Shown piece by piece: positions 5,740 through 8,064 of a stretch of 8,064 bases of DNA; position 1 is the stretch's first letter; the number at the start of each line of letters is the position of its first letter. The notes beneath the pieces were generated by a model that did not search any database, was not told the DNA's origin, and worked only from the letters and a program-made list of their open reading frames with translations. Source of the stretch: Planctomycetota bacterium. Its GTDB lineage: Bacteria > Planctomycetota > Phycisphaerae > UBA1845 > CAIVHJ01. The stretch spans positions 1-8,064 of the forward strand of contig JACZTW010000182.1 in the NCBI GenBank assembly GCA_022573485.1, read 5' to 3'. The translations under genes and the position numbers were made by a program.

Positions 5740-6711
5740 TCAGGCGCTGCCCGCATAGATACCGCACATCCGATCCGCCCGCTTGCCGATCAACTCGCGC
5801 AGTTCCGGCGGCTCGAGCACCTCCACTTGGTCGCCGTAGCCCAGGATCCACCACGACAGTTCGTTGATGCCGTCCACGTCGACCTCAAAGATCAGCGAGT
5901 CATCGTCGCAGCGCAGCGTTTGTTGGGTTCGATGCCACAACACTTCCTCGACATTGCTGGCCACTTTGGGCGTGAACATCAGTTTGACATGGTGCCGCTC
6001 GTCGCCGCGGATCATCTGCCAGGCGTTGCCGAAGTACGCCGCGAGACTGAAAGGCTCATCGACGATGAAGTGCTCTTCGAGCAGCAGGCATTCGGCCATC
6101 CGCTCGATCTTGAACGTGCGCACCGCCTGCTCACGCTCGCTGTGGCCGATGACGTACCAGCCGCGGTTGATGAAGGCGAGGTGAAGCGGGTGCAGGCGAT
6201 CCTCGAAAGCGGGCTTGTCCGGCGGTTCGTACTTGATCCGCACCTTCCGCTGTTGCACCGTCGCCAGTTGCAGTCTCTCGAAGTGATCGCGATGGCCATC
6301 GGTCGACGACAGCGGCGGCATGGCAAGATCCATCTTGTCGATGATTTCCTGGCAATGCTCGCGCAGATCATGCGGCAAGGCGCTCTCCAGCTTGACCGCC
6401 GCTCGAGTCGCAGCCGGGAAGTCAGGCGCCAGATCCCGCTGGAGCATCTTCCGGCTCATGAACAGCATCGCCAAGCACTCTTGCAGACTGAAGCTGATCG
6501 GCGGGACGAAGTAGTCCTGTCGGATCCTGTAACGCTTCGCCGTTCGATCGTATTGAAAGGGTACGCCGGCATCCTCCAAAATGGAGAGATCACGAAAGAT
6601 GGTCCGGCGGGTCACATCCAGTTCGCGCGAGAGGTCATCTACGCTCAGAGCGCTCCCCGAATGGAGGGCGGTCAGGAGCTTGACGATTCGCTGCACGCGG
6701 CTGGTGTTCAT
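5740..6711 (-). CDS. HTH-WYL-WCX transcriptional regulator
   Basis: The 323-residue protein has the standard three-part layout of WYL regulators. Residues 1-62 form a DeoR/HTH_11-type winged helix, with the recognition helix around VTRRTIFRDLSIL (33-45). Residues about 143-215 form the WYL domain: HPLHLAFINRGWYVIGH (174-190) contains the W185-Y186-V187 triad, and VRTFKIERM (197-205) supplies the conserved R198, F200 and R204 that line the ligand pocket. Residues about 240-320 are the WCX extension, with SWWILGYGDQVEVLEPPELRE. Such proteins sense a ligand, in some cases nucleic acid or nucleotides, and control DNA repair, defence or metabolic genes. It starts 33 bases after the membrane-protein stop and precedes dtd, so co-transcription is likely. 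Its target is unknown; autoregulation is possible. Confidence 0.9.
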   Translation of the reverse strand: MNTSRVQRIVKLLTALHSGSALSVDDLSRELDVTRRTIFRDLSILEDAGVPFQYDRTAKRYRIRQDYFVPPISFSLQECLAMLFMSRKMLQRDLAPDFPAATRAAVKLESALPHDLREHCQEIIDKMDLAMPPLSSTDGHRDHFERLQLATVQQRKVRIKYEPPDKPAFEDRLHPLHLAFINRGWYVIGHSEREQAVRTFKIERMAECLLLEEHFIVDEPFSLAAYFGNAWQMIRGDERHHVKLMFTPKVASNVEEVLWHRTQQTLRCDDDSLIFEVDVDGINELSWWILGYGDQVEVLEPPELRELIGKRADRMCGIYAGSA

Positions 6712-6744
6712 TGGAGCTTCAGCCTAGGCGCTTCGCGAGGACTG

Positions 6745-8064
6745 TCAATAGCCGCTCGAGATGTACGGCAGGGCCCGCACGAATCCAAACAGCACGAAGG
6801 CCACGCCGCTGACCGTGACCAACGTGCGAAATGCGGGCAGGGCCGTTCTGACATAGCCCCAGGCCGCCGCAGCCATGAGCGCAGCCAGACCGCCGCAACC
6901 CCACAGGATTCGCCCGATCGAATTGTCATAACTCGCGACTTGGTCCATGATGGGCCACAGTCCCATTTGGAGGGCGAACAGCACGCCGAAGGCCGTCGCG
7001 ATGAAACTCCCGCGCCGCGTCAGCGGCACCAGCCGACCCGCCGTGGTCCAGGGACGGCCCCGATCGTCGAGCTGTTGCTGCCACACTCCGCCAAGCCATA
7101 TCCAGAAACAGGCCGACAGGGCACACCCGAATACCAGGGCGTTGAAGATCAGCGGAAAGCGTTCCGTCAAGACAGCCGGACGGCGCGGCAAAAACACCAG
7201 TACGGCAAAGCAAATCGACAACGTCAGCAGGCCGATGGCGATTCCGCCGAGTTCCGGAGTCCAGCGACGATTCACCACGGTGAATACCGCGATCGACGCG
7301 ATCAAGACCGCGGCAGCACACAGCAATGCCGGCCACACGCCCACAAACGAATCCGCGAGCGCTGGAACCATGAGGAGCAGGCAACCCAACAGCAGAACGA
7401 ACATGCCGAGAAGCGCCGTGGTCTGTTGCAGGCCGGGCCAAACGCGCGGCGGACGCAGCAGGAAGGCCACATCCCTGCGCCAAGCCATTCGACGGCTGTT
7501 CTTCCAACTCAGAGCTTGCGCGATGACCAACGCACCGAGCATAACGGCGCTGCTCAGCAGCAGGATCAAGATCCACAAGCTCGGCGATCCCGCCGGACTG
7601 GGCGACTCTGCGGAGAAGGCCGGCGCCACGGGCGGCTTCAAGAGACATTGGCGGACAACCGCCAGGAACAGCATCCAAAACAGTGGAACAAGGAGATACG
7701 CGCTACGCGAGGCGTGCGTGATGACTACGCAGGCAGCGGCCACCATGATGAAGTCCAGCGGCACCACGCTGTCCGAGAGTATCCAGCGCGTGGGCCTCAG
7801 AACCGTGTAGCTCCAGGTATGAACCAGGGCCAGGCCCAATTGAGCGATCATGAAGTAGACGTTGATCAGAACGGCATACAGGCACGCCGCGAGCGAAAGG
7901 AACTGCGCCACGAGCACGCCCGGATGAGTCGCGGCCAGTCGACCCCACTCGCCATGCCGCCGACGCATCAGCCAGGCAGCCATCGACCACAACAGCCCCA
8001 GACCGGCAGCCACGTGCCCACTTACCGCGACCGCATCACCCTCGCCGAGCAGCAGCGCCCAGGC
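6745..8064 (-). CDS. Polytopic membrane protein of unknown function (N-terminus outside window)
   Basis: The frame stays open to the right edge, giving 439 residues, and the first residues (AWALLLGEGD...) precede a GTG at 8013 without a break, so the true start is probably outside. About eleven to thirteen hydrophobic segments can be counted, for example VLVAQFLSLAACLYAVL, LWILILLLSSAVMLGALVI, LLGMFVLLLGCLLLMV and IFNALVFGCALSACFWIWL, joined by short arginine-rich loops. No signature of a known transporter, enzyme or oligosaccharide-handling family was recognised. The TGA at 6745-6747 is 33 bases before the WYL regulator start on the same strand, which suggests a shared transcript with the regulator and dtd. 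A respiratory-chain-like or lipid-carrier-related integral protein cannot be excluded. Confidence 0.75.
   Translation of the reverse strand, partial: AWALLLGEGDAVAVSGHVAAGLGLLWSMAAWLMRRRHGEWGRLAATHPGVLVAQFLSLAACLYAVLINVYFMIAQLGLALVHTWSYTVLRPTRWILSDSVVPLDFIMVAAACVVITHASRSAYLLVPLFWMLFLAVVRQCLLKPPVAPAFSAESPSPAGSPSLWILILLLSSAVMLGALVIAQALSWKNSRRMAWRRDVAFLLRPPRVWPGLQQTTALLGMFVLLLGCLLLMVPALADSFVGVWPALLCAAAVLIASIAVFTVVNRRWTPELGGIAIGLLTLSICFAVLVFLPRRPAVLTERFPLIFNALVFGCALSACFWIWLGGVWQQQLDDRGRPWTTAGRLVPLTRRGSFIATAFGVLFALQMGLWPIMDQVASYDNSIGRILWGCGGLAALMAAAAWGYVRTALPAFRTLVTVSGVAFVLFGFVRALPYISSGY

Noticed and set aside
5682..5756. N-terminal extension of DTD from ATG 5756
   Set aside because: The 25 extra residues are not part of the DTD family, whose members start at MRAVVQRV, and they would overlap the end of the WYL gene.
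6947..7810. 287-codon plus-strand open frame
   Set aside because: Antisense to the membrane-protein gene; the product is Ser/Arg/Thr-rich with no domain, as expected for the complement of hydrophobic codons.
1..8064. CRISPR array, tRNA or rRNA genes, insertion sequence
   Set aside because: No regularly spaced repeats, no cloverleaf or rRNA-like segments and no transposase reading frame were seen on either strand.

Overview
The window reads as a chromosomal segment of a bacterium with moderately high GC, most likely a planctomycete. The main clue is the zinc-ribbon protein at 3071-3379, whose C-terminal pattern CRKCRYILKGL...RCPECG is one I associate with Planctomycetota. A bacterial DUF3524 glycosyltransferase, gene-dense DNA with few clear Shine-Dalgarno sites and a MutS-like protein at the left edge fit this but do not prove it. 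The assignment is an inference; no rRNA or other taxonomic marker is present.

Layout. 3-266 (+) is the C-terminal end of a MutS-family ATPase. 389-784 (+) is a small VOC/glyoxalase-fold metalloprotein that overlaps tail to tail with 761-1879 (-), a DUF3524 / GTDC1-like GT-B glycosyltransferase homologous to the eukaryotic tRNA-queuosine mannosyltransferase. A 167-base divergent intergenic region holding a perfect 6-bp hairpin separates it from 2047-2979 (+), a GH130 mannoside phosphorylase/hydrolase. A short GAATTACGAATT repeat cluster follows the GH130 stop. Next come a four-CxxC zinc-ribbon protein (3071-3379, +) and a 452-residue protein with a C-terminal Apea-like HEPN signature (3515-4873, +). 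The latter has lower GC and different codon use and looks like an accessory insertion. 4874-5231 has no convincing gene but is rich in palindromes and hairpins. The right part is one minus-strand run: a polytopic membrane protein (6745 to the window edge), a WYL-domain regulator (5740-6711) and D-aminoacyl-tRNA deacylase dtd (5232-5681), with gaps of 33 and 58 bases.

How the genes may work together. The clearest functional pairing is the divergent mannosyltransferase-like / GH130 pair: a GH130 phosphorylase releases mannose-1-phosphate, the precursor of GDP-mannose, which is the donor used by the characterised GTDC1 homolog. Several products touch tRNA or RNA (queuosine glycosyltransferase homolog, dtd, predicted HEPN RNase), but nothing beyond proximity links them. 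The best candidates for undescribed biology are the bacterial DUF3524-GH130 locus and the HEPN gene with its structured downstream DNA.
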